A stretch of 64,000 bases of DNA from Streptomyces sp. ISL-11 (GTDB lineage Bacteria; Actinomycetota; Actinomycetes; Streptomycetales; Streptomycetaceae): assembly GCF_018614525.1 (NCBI RefSeq), contig NZ_JAGGOL010000017.1:1-64000 (forward strand), given 5' to 3'. Shown in pieces: positions 43,950-52,265 of this stretch. Position 1 is the first letter of the stretch. Each line of letters begins with the position of its first letter. The notes below the pieces were generated by a model that did not search any database, was not told where the DNA came from, and saw only the letters and a program-made list of their open reading frames with translations. The position numbers were made by a program, and so were the translations under genes.

Positions 43950-44513
43950 TCAGCGGCCGGACTCGCGGTGCTCGCGCCATTCCGGGGCGAGCACCGACCA
44001 GACCTCCATGTCGCGTCGCACTCCCCGGTAGGGGTAGCTCTCCCGCAGCACGCCGTCCCGGACCATCCCCAGCCGCTTGGCGAGATTGATGCTCGCGGTA
44101 TTGGTGGAATCCGCCATCCATTCCACCCGGTGGATTCCGCGCTTGTCGACCGCCCAGTCGATGAGTATCCGCATCGCGCGCGTGATCAGCCCCCGGCCGG
44201 CAGCGGACTCCTCCAGCCAGCAGCCGACCTCGCAGGTGCCGTATTCGGCATCGAAGAGGCGGAAGAGAACGCCTCCGACGAGCGTGCCGTCCACCCAGAT
44301 GCCGTAGATCCGCCCGCTGTCGGCGGCCTTCTTGTCCGCGTACGACTGAAGGAACGACCGCGCGGACACCAGGTCGGTGGCCCGCTCCGCCAGGGCGATA
44401 TGACGGCCGATGTACTCACGCGACCGGTCGATGTGGGCGAGGTATTCCTCGGCGTTCCACGGCTCCAGCGGCCGCAGCTCGGCACCGTCGTCACCCAGCG
44501 ATATCGCGAACAT
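43950..44513 (-). CDS. GNAT acetyltransferase, RimL-like
   Basis: A 187-aa acetyltransferase similar to RimJ/RimL: LRPLEPWNAEEYLAHIDRSR, YGIWVDGTLVGGVLFRL, the acetyl-CoA segment EVGCWLEESAAGRGLITRAM and ADSTNTASINLAKRLGM. RimL-type enzymes acetylate protein N termini or small amines. The ATG at 44513 (MFAISLGDDG) has GGAGGAG four to ten bases upstream and is preferred to the longer frame. It is downstream of the mycothiol-type gene on the same strand. Confidence 0.88.
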   Translation of the reverse strand: MFAISLGDDGAELRPLEPWNAEEYLAHIDRSREYIGRHIALAERATDLVSARSFLQSYADKKAADSGRIYGIWVDGTLVGGVLFRLFDAEYGTCEVGCWLEESAAGRGLITRAMRILIDWAVDKRGIHRVEWMADSTNTASINLAKRLGMVRDGVLRESYPYRGVRRDMEVWSVLAPEWREHRESGR

Positions 44514-44601
44514 CCCACTCCTCCACGGCGTACACGTAACGGCGTACTCAACCTCGGCAGAGGTGCCCCCATTCCCGCTGGCCAGGACATGTTTCACCCT
44601 T

Positions 44602-45393
44602 TCATCCGAAGTCGACGCGCTCCAGCCAGAAGTCGAGCAGCCCGGCGTCGCCGTGAATGTCGACGCCCTTGCCCCGGGCGGGGCGCCGCTTGTAGACGAT
44701 CAGCAGGAGCTCGGTCAGCGGGGCGCGCACGGCGACCGCCGCCTTCTCGTGCGCGCGGCGCCAGACGATGGCGTCTCCGGTGAGGTCGACCAGCCACTCC
44801 GCCGCCGCCTCCGGCGCGGTGTCGGTGGCGTGGAAGTGGAGGGTGCGGCCGGGCCCGAGCAGTTCGCGTGTCCAGGGGTGGACCTCGAAGTGCATCGGCA
44901 GCGAGCCGAGCTCCATCCACTCGTCGAGGGCGTCCAGGGCGACCTGCTCGTCGACAACGAACTCCGCGCCGAGCGCCAAGGTCGCGTCGGCCCGGTGGAC
45001 GACCGTCTCGTGGGTGAACCGGCGCGCGTAGAACTCGGCCGTCCCGCCCGGGACCGGGGTCCACAGCGGCGCGCCGGGTCCGGCGCAGCGCAGCGCGTCC
45101 GCCAGCCGCGTGGCGCCCTCGGCGAGCCAGGGGCCGAGCACGGCCGGATCCTCGTGGGTGTGCGCGGCGAGGTCAGGGAAGTGCTCGTCGGGGAGCGGTT
45201 CCGCGGCCCGGGTCCGTACGATCTCCTCGGCCCAGCGCTGCGCGCCGCCGACGTGCCGCAGCAGCTGGCCGACGTTCCAGCCGGGGCACGAGGGCACGGG
45301 CACGCTCAGGTCCGCTCCCTCGACGCGGCACCGCAGCAGATCGGTCTGCGCGACGATCTCCGAGCAGAGGCGGTCGAAGCCCAAGGAGGTCAT
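44602..45393 (-). CDS. Maleylpyruvate isomerase-family mycothiol-dependent protein (DinB-like)
   Basis: The 263-aa product has the actinobacterial TIGR03083-type pattern: MTSLGFDRLCSEIVAQTDLL, VPSCPGWNVGQLLRHVGGAQ, RRFTHETVVHRADATLALG with the metal-binding His residues, and an SCP2-like C-terminal domain (TLHFHATDT, LVDLTGDAIVWRR). These are metal-dependent DinB-fold enzymes proposed to transfer mycothiol. ATG 45393 fits the family start better than the upstream ATG at 45516, although no clear ribosome binding site is seen. Confidence 0.82.
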   Translation of the reverse strand: MTSLGFDRLCSEIVAQTDLLRCRVEGADLSVPVPSCPGWNVGQLLRHVGGAQRWAEEIVRTRAAEPLPDEHFPDLAAHTHEDPAVLGPWLAEGATRLADALRCAGPGAPLWTPVPGGTAEFYARRFTHETVVHRADATLALGAEFVVDEQVALDALDEWMELGSLPMHFEVHPWTRELLGPGRTLHFHATDTAPEAAAEWLVDLTGDAIVWRRAHEKAAVAVRAPLTELLLIVYKRRPARGKGVDIHGDAGLLDFWLERVDFG

Positions 45394-45489
45394 GACGTCA
45401 CGGTAGACCGCGGCACTGACAGGCACGCGGTCCGGCCCGGCGGCCGCCGGCGCGGCCTCGAAACCCCGCCTCCTCACCGCAGTGATGTC

Positions 45490-45501
45490 CCGTACGTACG
45501 G
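45490..45501. promoter_or_regulatory. Palindrome in the divergent gap before the ACP gene
   Basis: CCGTACGTACGG is a perfect 12-base palindrome in the 243-base gap between the divergent mycothiol-type and ACP genes, a possible regulator site. No dedicated regulator gene is adjacent. Confidence 0.35.
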
Positions 45502-45636
45502 ATATGACTCGATCACATGTCCATGCGCACCACCCTGACGAGCGATACCCGGCGGGCATCAGGGGGCTGATGGCACCGCTAGGTTCGGCGAAGCACGACC
45601 GTGCTGCCGTACCCAGGAACGACGGAGGACGACCGG

Positions 45637-45870
45637 ATGGGGATCGATGACGAGATCCACTCCCTGCTCGTGAGGAAGTTCGGCGCCGACCCCGGTGCCG
45701 TCCGGCCCGAAGCGCCACTGCGTTGCCTGCGGGTGGACTCCCTGGCCCTGGAGGAACTGCGGGTCATCCTGGAGAACCGGCTCGACATCGACCTCGACGA
45801 CGTGCAGTTGAGCTCCCGCAGCACGGTGGGCGAGCTGGTGGCCGCCGTCCACGGTCAGCTCGCCGCGTGA
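45637..45870 (+). CDS. Acyl carrier protein
   Basis: A 77-aa ACP with the phosphopantetheine attachment site in LRVDSLALEELRVILE (Ser of DSL) and the usual acidic helix (LDIDLDDVQL). ATG 45637 has GGAGG upstream. Its stop overlaps the ketosynthase start (GTGA), so the two proteins are made in a fixed ratio. This ACP differs from typical FAS ACP (GADSLD) and probably serves a dedicated short pathway. Confidence 0.9.
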   Translation: MGIDDEIHSLLVRKFGADPGAVRPEAPLRCLRVDSLALEELRVILENRLDIDLDDVQLSSRSTVGELVAAVHGQLAA

Positions 45871-47111
45871 CGGGGCCGAACCGGCGGCCGTTCGTCGCCG
45901 CGGTCACGGGCCTCGGCGTGGTCTCCGCCGCGGGGATCGGCGCGGACCGGACCTGGCACACCGTCACCCACTCCGACGCCCCGGACTCCGTGGGCCCCCT
46001 CCCCGAACTCGACGGCCTGACCTGCGACTTCATGTACACCATCGCGGACCTGGACACCGAGGGCATCCTGGGTGCCGCCGCGGCACGGCTGATGGACCGG
46101 TTCACCCGGCTCGCCGTCATCGCGGCACGTGAGGCCATGGCCGACGCCGCCCTGGACACGTCCGCCTGGGACAGCGGGCGCGTCGCCGTCGTCATCGGAT
46201 CGGCGCACGGCGGACTGCCGTTCTACGACGCCCAGCACGAGGTCCTGGCCCGCAAGGGCGCCCGCCGTGTCTCCCCGATGGTCGCCCCGCTCAGCGCGGT
46301 CAACGGCGCGGCCAGCAACGTCTGTACGGACCTCGGTGTCCACGGCCCCAGCATGGCCGTGTCCGCGACGTGCTGCTCCGGCACCATGGCCATCGGCACG
46401 GCCTACCAGCTCCTGCGGGCCGGAGTGTGCGACATCGCCCTGGCCGGCGGGGCTGAGTCCGTGCGGTCCCGGCTCCTGATCGCCGGTGTCTGCCAGATGA
46501 GGGCGCTGTCCACCCGTCGCGACGACCCCGCCAGGGCCTGCCGCCCCTTCGACATCGACCGGGACGGCTTCGTGATGGGCGAGGGCGCCGGGCTGCTCGT
46601 CATGGAGCGCCCCGAGCACGCCGCGGCCCGCGGGGCGCGCGTCCGGGCGGGTGTCGCGGGATACGCCGCGTCCAGCGACGCGTACGGCATGGTGGCCCCT
46701 CACCCGGACGGCATCGGCATCGAGTACGCGCTGCGCACGGCCATGGCGGAGGCGGACGTCACCGCGGCGGACGTCGGCCATGTCAACGCCCATGGGACGA
46801 GCACGGTGCTCAACGACCTCATCGAGGGAAACGCCATCCACCGCGTCCTGGGCGAACACGGGCTGGTCACCTCCACCAAGTCCATGACCGGCCACACCCT
46901 CGGCGCGTCCGGCGGCATCGAGACGGCCCTGACCGTGCTCTCGCTGGAGCACCGGCTCGTCCCGCCCACCGTCAACCTGGAGACGCCCGATCCGCGGATC
47001 CCTGTCGAGGTCGTGCGCAAGGAGGCCCGCCCGGTGGCCGCGAACTGCGCGGTGAAGAGTTCGCTCGGTATCGGCGGACACAATGCGGCCCTTGTGCTGA
47101 TCCGCGAGTGA
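45867..47111 (+). CDS. Beta-ketoacyl-ACP synthase (KAS II-like)
   Basis: The 414-aa protein has the complete condensing-enzyme triad: Cys169 in VSATCCSGTMAIG, the first His in NAHGTST and the second His with Lys in TKSMTGHTLGASGG; GIGGHNAAL near the end is also standard. It resembles FabF and type II PKS KS-alpha subunits, but there is no chain-length factor, ketoreductase or acyltransferase next to it. It therefore probably makes one condensation on the adjoining ACP. Start GTG 45867 overlaps the ACP stop. Confidence 0.9.
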   Translation: MTGPNRRPFVAAVTGLGVVSAAGIGADRTWHTVTHSDAPDSVGPLPELDGLTCDFMYTIADLDTEGILGAAAARLMDRFTRLAVIAAREAMADAALDTSAWDSGRVAVVIGSAHGGLPFYDAQHEVLARKGARRVSPMVAPLSAVNGAASNVCTDLGVHGPSMAVSATCCSGTMAIGTAYQLLRAGVCDIALAGGAESVRSRLLIAGVCQMRALSTRRDDPARACRPFDIDRDGFVMGEGAGLLVMERPEHAAARGARVRAGVAGYAASSDAYGMVAPHPDGIGIEYALRTAMAEADVTAADVGHVNAHGTSTVLNDLIEGNAIHRVLGEHGLVTSTKSMTGHTLGASGGIETALTVLSLEHRLVPPTVNLETPDPRIPVEVVRKEARPVAANCAVKSSLGIGGHNAALVLIRE

Positions 47112-47131
47112 GCCGCCGTGAAGGAGTCCCC

Positions 47132-48079
47132 TTGCCCGAGGAAATCATCCGGCCGCTGACGGTCGGCGACCTGCGGTACGCCTACCGGGTGATGCCGCAG
47201 CCCGACGCCGTCACCGAACCCGTCGTCGTGTTCGGTGGCGCGCTGCAGGGCATGTTCGGCTGGCCCCAGATGGAGGACCGCCTCGCACCGGTGGCCGATC
47301 TGGTGACCGCGGACCTGCCCGGCATGGGCACCGGCTCACTGTGCCCCGCGGACGAGAACGGGGAGGTGCTGCACACCGCCGTCGCCCGGATCGTCGAAGA
47401 CCTCGGCGTGCCGCGCGTCAATCTGTTCGGCTACTCCTACGGCGCGGTCCTGGCCTTCCGGCAGGCGCAGCGGTACCCGCAGAGCGTCGCCCGCCTGGTG
47501 CTGGGCGGCATGCCCTGCGCACTGACCGAGGACCAGTACTCCGGCCTGCGGCGGGCCGCCGACATCCTGGCCGCCGGCCGTGCCGAGGAGTTCGCGGCCC
47601 TCGCGGCGGACAGCATGATCTGCCTCGACGAGGAGCGGGCCGTACGCCACCGGCACCTGGTGCACCGGTACGTCCGGCGTTCGCTCCTGCACGCCGCCCG
47701 CCACTCACCGCACATGGCCAACGCGCTCGGCCGCACCCTGACGAACCGGCTCGGCCTCGACCACGGCCTCACCGGGGTGCCGACCCTGGCCTTCGCGGGC
47801 GAACACGACACCGTCGTACCGCCCGCGACGCAACGCGCCTTCGCGGCGACCATCGAGGGCAGCCGCTTCGCCACCATCGCGGAGTCCGACCACTGGGTGA
47901 TCATGGAACGTGCGGAGGACGTGGCCGACCTGACGCTGCGCTTCTTCACCGACCAGCCCCTGCACCCGGCGTCCTATCTGACCTCACCGCCCTCGGAACG
48001 GCACGACCGGCCCGGGCCGGCCCCGGCCGCCGGCACCGTGCCGGCGCCCCGGCGGCCCGTCAGCCGACCGTCACCCTGA
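47132..48079 (+). CDS. Alpha/beta-hydrolase
   Basis: The 315-aa protein has the nucleophile elbow GYSYGAVLA (Ser102), a catalytic Asp in AGEHDTVVPP and His in ESDHWVIMER. I chose TTG 47132, which has AAGGAG five bases upstream; a GTG overlapping the ketosynthase stop (47108) is in frame too. Coming directly after ACP and ketosynthase genes it may release the acyl chain as a thioesterase, or hydrolyse or cyclise a product. Its last 20 bases overlap the convergent gene. Confidence 0.85.
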   Translation: MPEEIIRPLTVGDLRYAYRVMPQPDAVTEPVVVFGGALQGMFGWPQMEDRLAPVADLVTADLPGMGTGSLCPADENGEVLHTAVARIVEDLGVPRVNLFGYSYGAVLAFRQAQRYPQSVARLVLGGMPCALTEDQYSGLRRAADILAAGRAEEFAALAADSMICLDEERAVRHRHLVHRYVRRSLLHAARHSPHMANALGRTLTNRLGLDHGLTGVPTLAFAGEHDTVVPPATQRAFAATIEGSRFATIAESDHWVIMERAEDVADLTLRFFTDQPLHPASYLTSPPSERHDRPGPAPAAGTVPAPRRPVSRPSP

Positions 48080-48998
48080 GAACGCGGCCCGAGGCTTCGA
48101 CGACGAACAGATCGCGCCGGGGGTCGTGGTCGCCGAACCCGCGGGCGACCCGGACGCTGCTGGGCATCCGCAGACCGCTCACCAGCACACAGGACCGGCC
48201 GGTCGCCGGGTCGACGCGGATCAGCTCACCGTCGCGGAAGCTCGCGACGACCAGTTCGTCGCGGAAGTACGTGAGGTCGTCGAGGAGCTTGAGCTTCAGG
48301 GGATTCGGGCTGAGCTCGACGACCCGGGTGTGCCGCGCCGGGTCGTTCAAGGGGATGCGTACGACCGGGGAGGCGGTGTCGGTGATGACGCTCGCGTACA
48401 GCTGATCGCCAACGATCTCCAGGCCGTTGGTGCCGAAGACGTTCGCCTTCCTCGTCCACTCCTCGTCCTTGGTGCCGTCCGGGCGGAACTTGAGGACGCC
48501 GGTGGCCAGCTCCCGGCTGACGTAGAAGTTCCCGGCGGCGTCGATGGCGAGGCCGTTGATGCCGGATATCCCCTCCACGACCTTCTCCGGCCTCGGCTGG
48601 GCGGCGGCCGGGTCGAACCGCATGATGCCGCCGTGCGGTGTCAGCTGGTTCACACCGAAGTTGACGTACATCATCCCGTCCGGGCCGCGCCGGATGCCGC
48701 CGGCACCAGGCACCGCGAAGCTGGTTCTCAAGGTCCCGTCAGGGGCGTACCCCTCGACCCGGTGCTTGGTCACATGGGAGACCCAGAGCGTGCCGCGCCC
48801 GTCGAACTCCAGGTTCTCCCGCCAGTCGAGCAGCGGGATGCCGCCCTCACGGAACACCGTCACGGAGGCCCGCTCCGGGCACCGGTCCAGGGCCGCGGCG
48901 GCGGGTGGCCCGGACGCCGCCGTCGACACCCCCGGACCGCCCACCGTCAACGCGGCCAGCATGCTTCCCACCACTGCCATGGAACGTCGTATGCGCAT
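48060..48998 (-). CDS. Secreted SMP-30/gluconolactonase-like beta-propeller protein
   Basis: The 312-aa product has a Sec signal peptide (SMAVVGSMLAALTVGGPG, cleavage near STAASG) followed by a six-bladed propeller with recurring strands such as NLEFDGRGTLWVSHVTKHRV, GIRRGPDGMMYVNFG, GINGLAIDAAGNFYVSRE and VGDQLYASVITD. It resembles the SMP-30/gluconolactonase/LRE-like family, which hydrolyse lactones or bind small molecules. A role beside the ACP/ketosynthase/hydrolase trio (for example on a lactone) is speculation. Its 3' end overlaps the hydrolase gene by 20 bases. Confidence 0.78.
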   Translation of the reverse strand: MRIRRSMAVVGSMLAALTVGGPGVSTAASGPPAAAALDRCPERASVTVFREGGIPLLDWRENLEFDGRGTLWVSHVTKHRVEGYAPDGTLRTSFAVPGAGGIRRGPDGMMYVNFGVNQLTPHGGIMRFDPAAAQPRPEKVVEGISGINGLAIDAAGNFYVSRELATGVLKFRPDGTKDEEWTRKANVFGTNGLEIVGDQLYASVITDTASPVVRIPLNDPARHTRVVELSPNPLKLKLLDDLTYFRDELVVASFRDGELIRVDPATGRSCVLVSGLRMPSSVRVARGFGDHDPRRDLFVVEASGRVLRVTVG

Positions 48999-49099
48999 GC
49001 CCCTCGTTCTATCGGCTCACCTCCGGCCCCGACAGTCACCCGCCTGCCAACATCACCACCGGTTTCCCGCGGAGCGACGCGGCGGGCCGGGGGACGCGG

Positions 49100-49927
49100 T
49101 CAGTCGCACGCGGGTGTGGCGCACCGCTCCCACCGTGCTCCCCACCATCCGCTCGGCCTCCCGTCGTTGGGGACCACCTCGGTGAGCTGCCAGTAGCGGC
49201 TGTCGGCGTTCCACTCATGGGCGGTGACCTTCAGTCGCCGGTCCGGGAGCTCGGTGACGGTGCCGGGAGCGCTCAGCCCGACCCCGCTCTCGGGCACCTT
49301 GCCCATGCCGGTCGCGCGCTGCCAGACGCCGTCGGAGCTCAGCTGCGTACGCGATTCCATGCTGCGGTCCCACAGGGTCGACGAGGCCATGGCGACGAGT
49401 GTCCCGTTCGATCTCTTGAAGAGCGTCAGAAAGCCGTGGTACGGGGCCGGCTGAAGGCCGAAGCCCTCGGGCGCGGACCAGGCACCGCCGTCCGGGCCCT
49501 GGGCGGTGTGGCAGAACCCGCCGTGATCCAGCCAGAACAGCTCCAGGCCTCCGGCGGCGTTCTCGATGCCGGTGATGAAGACGGCCTTCGGGCCGACGGT
49601 ACCGGCGCTGACGCGCTCCCAGTCACCGTAGGCGCCGCCCGGCTCGCGCTGCGAACGGTGCCACACGAAGGGCAGGCCGCTCCGTCCGGTCGTGTCGTGG
49701 AACGCCTGGAACTGGTCGACCCGGCCGTCGCGGCGCGGCACCTGGACGGGGGTGCCCGACGCCCGGCCGGGCAGACCCTGTGCCTGGTCGTCCATGCTGC
49801 ATCCGGCGGCCGTCCCCGCCCTCGTCACCGGCGCGGCGGGCGCGGCCGGGGCCGCCACCAGGGCCACCGCACAGGCCAGGGCCATGGCGACGGCACCGCC
49901 CGCGCCACGCCGTATCGATCTCCCCAT
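49100..49927 (-). CDS. Secreted protein of unknown function, propeller-like repeats
   Basis: A 275-aa exported protein with a clear signal peptide (GAVAMALACAVALVAAPA, cleavage after AAPA) and mature repeats containing aromatic strands: VDQFQAFHDTTGRSGLPFVW, ELFWLDHGGFCHTAQ and TLFKRSNGTLVAMASS. The pattern is like the PLL-type or sialidase-like propellers of secreted Streptomyces proteins that bind sugars. There are four Cys residues in the mature part. I do not recognise a specific family. It stands alone. Confidence 0.65.
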   Translation of the reverse strand: MGRSIRRGAGGAVAMALACAVALVAAPAAPAAPVTRAGTAAGCSMDDQAQGLPGRASGTPVQVPRRDGRVDQFQAFHDTTGRSGLPFVWHRSQREPGGAYGDWERVSAGTVGPKAVFITGIENAAGGLELFWLDHGGFCHTAQGPDGGAWSAPEGFGLQPAPYHGFLTLFKRSNGTLVAMASSTLWDRSMESRTQLSSDGVWQRATGMGKVPESGVGLSAPGTVTELPDRRLKVTAHEWNADSRYWQLTEVVPNDGRPSGWWGARWERCATPACD

Positions 49928-50091
49928 GGTCGACGACCACCCTCCCGGTCACTGGGCACGCCGGCCGCGGACTCACGCGCTGTCCCGCGAACGACGAGAA
50001 CGAATGAGCATCCTCGTGCCCCCGGCCCGGGTGACCGAGGGGGAATCAGGTCATGTCCCGTGCCGGTGTCATGTCCCGCCGACGGCGTCGT

Positions 50092-50972
50092 TCAGCAGCA
50101 CTGCCAGATGAACATGGCCTTGTCGAAACGGCGTTCGGCGAGGTCCTCGGGACGTATGAGCCAGTAGAGGGTGCCGCAGTCGCCCCACATCATGCCGGCG
50201 CCGTCGTCGCTGTCGAACTGGGCCAGCAGGGTCCAGCCGCGCGTCTCCTCGGCCAGCCGGGGGTCGTCCCAGCTCGTCCCCTTGCCCAGAACGGCGTGGG
50301 CGACCTCGGCCTCGACCGGGTTCTGCACCGCGTCGGCGTGGCCGCCGATGCGGTGGTCCGCGCCCTCGCCGGCGGCTTCCCAGAGGGCTTCGAGGAACGC
50401 GTCCCCGTACACGGGATGGTCGGCATCACCGGTGTGGGCGAACGTCTCCTCGATCAGCGGGTGGTACGGGTCGGGAGCCGTGGCCACCACGCCGGCGGTC
50501 AGCGGCACCATGGGGTAGGGCTCCAGCTCCGGCGGCGCGGCACGTTCCGTGGTCGGGGCACCGGCGGGGAGGTACAGCACCCGGGCGCCGGCCCGGCTCT
50601 CCGGGTCGTCGGGCAGGACGAGGGCCTCGCCGTCGTCGACCTGTCCGTCGAAGTAGAAGAACGCCAGCGTGCCGTCCGCTGGCAGCGGGATGTCCAGGGA
50701 GTCGGCCGGCAGCGCCGCGCAGTTCACGGAGGCGACGAACGACAGCGGGCCGTGCCCTTCCCACCGGGGCCATTCCACGTCGCCCGGCAGCTCCGGCAGC
50801 CGCCCAGCCGGCCCACGACGGGTCGCGTGCCCTCCGCGGCCGACAGGCGCGCGCCCGGCCGCAGCAGGCCGGTCCAGCGCTCGGCCGTGTCGGAGGGCAG
50901 GTGCTCGCGGGCGATGCCGGCCAGGGACGTCGCGGGGGAGTGGGCGGCGGGGGAGGACGCTGTCTCGGTCAT
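50092..50972 (-). pseudogene. DUF1963 (YwqG-like) gene with a single-base frameshift
   Basis: The first frame runs from ATG 50972 (MTETASSPAAHSP) to RPVVGRLGG at about 50803. The expected family continuation, LPELPGDVEWPRWEGHGPLS, is found directly next to it but one base out of phase, and goes on as the 228-aa frame to the stop at 50092 (SFVASVNCAALP, FFYFDG, LLAQFDSDDGAGMMWGDCGT). A missing C near 50800 in the GGCGGC(C)TGCCGG context restores one gene of about 290 codons. It is either a recent mutation or an assembly error. DUF1963 proteins are cytoplasmic and of unknown function. Confidence 0.8.
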
Positions 50973-51093
50973 GGGCCGATCATGCAGGGCACCACTGACA
51001 ACGAGCCGCCCGGAACCCGCCCGGTGGCCGCCGCCGGGCACCCCGTCCGGCATCCGTTATGTTGAGCCGGACAGGCGAGAAGGAGGCACACCG

Positions 51094-52017
51094 GTGCCAA
51101 AACGGCAGCAGGCACGCGCGCAGGCGTCCGCCATCACGCCGGGGAGGCGGGCCCCGGGGGCGGAGGCTCCCCCCGCGGACTCGGTGCGCGCGCTGTTCGG
51201 AGGCCACCGGCTGTCGCCCGCGCAACGGCGCATCGCGCAGTACATCACCGACCACCTCACCGAGGCCGCCTTCCTGTCCATCACCGACCTCGCCGAGCGC
51301 GTCGGCGTGAGCCAGCCCTCGGTGACCCGCTTCGCGACCTCCCTGGGCTTCAGCGGGTACCCGGCCCTCCGGGAGGCGCTGCAGCCCCTCGCGCTGAGCT
51401 CGGTAGCCGGCTCCCCGGGCACGAGGGTCGAGGACCGCCGCAACGCCCTCCAGGCCGCCGTCGACGCGGAGATCGCGAACCTGGAGAGCATGCGCCGCGT
51501 GTTCGCCGACACCGATCACGTACTGGAACTCGGCCGCGAACTTGCCAGGTCCGTCCCCCTGACCATCCTGGGCCTGCGGATCTCCGTCTCGCTGGCGGAG
51601 TACTTCGCGTACGCGGCCAAGCGGATCCACCCGGACGTGCGGCTGGTCTCGCGCGGCGGCAGCGTGGCCTACGACGCGCTGCTCCAGTCGCGCGAGGCGG
51701 GCGGTACGTGGGTGCTGGCGTTCGCCATGCCCCGGCACGCCAAGGAGACCCTGGCGGCGATGCGGGCCGCCCGCAGCACCGGGCTGCGCGTCGCGCTGAT
51801 CACGGACCAGACGCTCGGACCGCTTGTGGAGGAGGCCGACGTGGCGCTCACCGCGGGCACGGGATCACGCCTGGTCTTCGACTCCTACGCCGCGCCGGGG
51901 ATCCTGTCCGCGGCCATCCTCCAGGCCATGGCCGACGCCGACCCCGAGCGCACGCAGCTGCGGCTGGAGAAGTACGAGCAGGCGGCCGAGCAGCACGACT
52001 TCTTCCTCGATCTCTGA
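51094..52017 (+). CDS. RpiR/MurR-family transcriptional regulator
   Basis: The 307-aa protein has an N-terminal helix-turn-helix of the RpiR type (LSPAQRRIAQYITDHLTEAA, FLSITDLAERVGVSQPSVTR) and a C-terminal SIS sugar-phosphate-binding domain (VPLTILGLRISVSLAEYFAY, LVSRGGSVAYDALL). These regulators sense phosphosugars. GTG 51094 follows AGAAGGAGG. No sugar catabolic gene is adjacent, so the target is unknown; AT-rich palindromes just beyond its stop are candidates for its own or a terminator function. Confidence 0.9.
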   Translation: MPKRQQARAQASAITPGRRAPGAEAPPADSVRALFGGHRLSPAQRRIAQYITDHLTEAAFLSITDLAERVGVSQPSVTRFATSLGFSGYPALREALQPLALSSVAGSPGTRVEDRRNALQAAVDAEIANLESMRRVFADTDHVLELGRELARSVPLTILGLRISVSLAEYFAYAAKRIHPDVRLVSRGGSVAYDALLQSREAGGTWVLAFAMPRHAKETLAAMRAARSTGLRVALITDQTLGPLVEEADVALTAGTGSRLVFDSYAAPGILSAAILQAMADADPERTQLRLEKYEQAAEQHDFFLDL

Positions 52018-52068
52018 GCCCTGAGCGGTCCCCGGAGCCGGGGATGTCAGGAATTTTCGGACCCCGGA

Positions 52069-52118
52069 CGCATGAAATTTTTCATGCGCTTGCTTACTTG
52101 GCAGTAAATATATTTACT
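52069..52118. promoter_or_regulatory. Two AT-rich palindromes in the convergent gap after rpiR
   Basis: CGCATGAAA (52069-52077) pairs with TTTCATGCG (52080-52088) around TT, and AGTAAATATATTTACT (52103-52118) is a perfect 16-base palindrome. Such AT content is striking in this genome. They lie between convergent genes, so they may be a bidirectional terminator, a transcription-factor site, or the mark of a lost insertion. Confidence 0.5.
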
Positions 52119-52265
52119 ACGTGTGGTTCGAACGCCAGGGGCGACCACCTCCTCATCGCCCCGGGGTGTTCTTTCGGGCGGTCCGCTCCCCTCGGATCCC
52201 CTCCCGGCGGCCCGGTACACCCCCTGGGCCGGGCCGCCGGCAGTCCGCCCCCCGGACCCGAGAGG

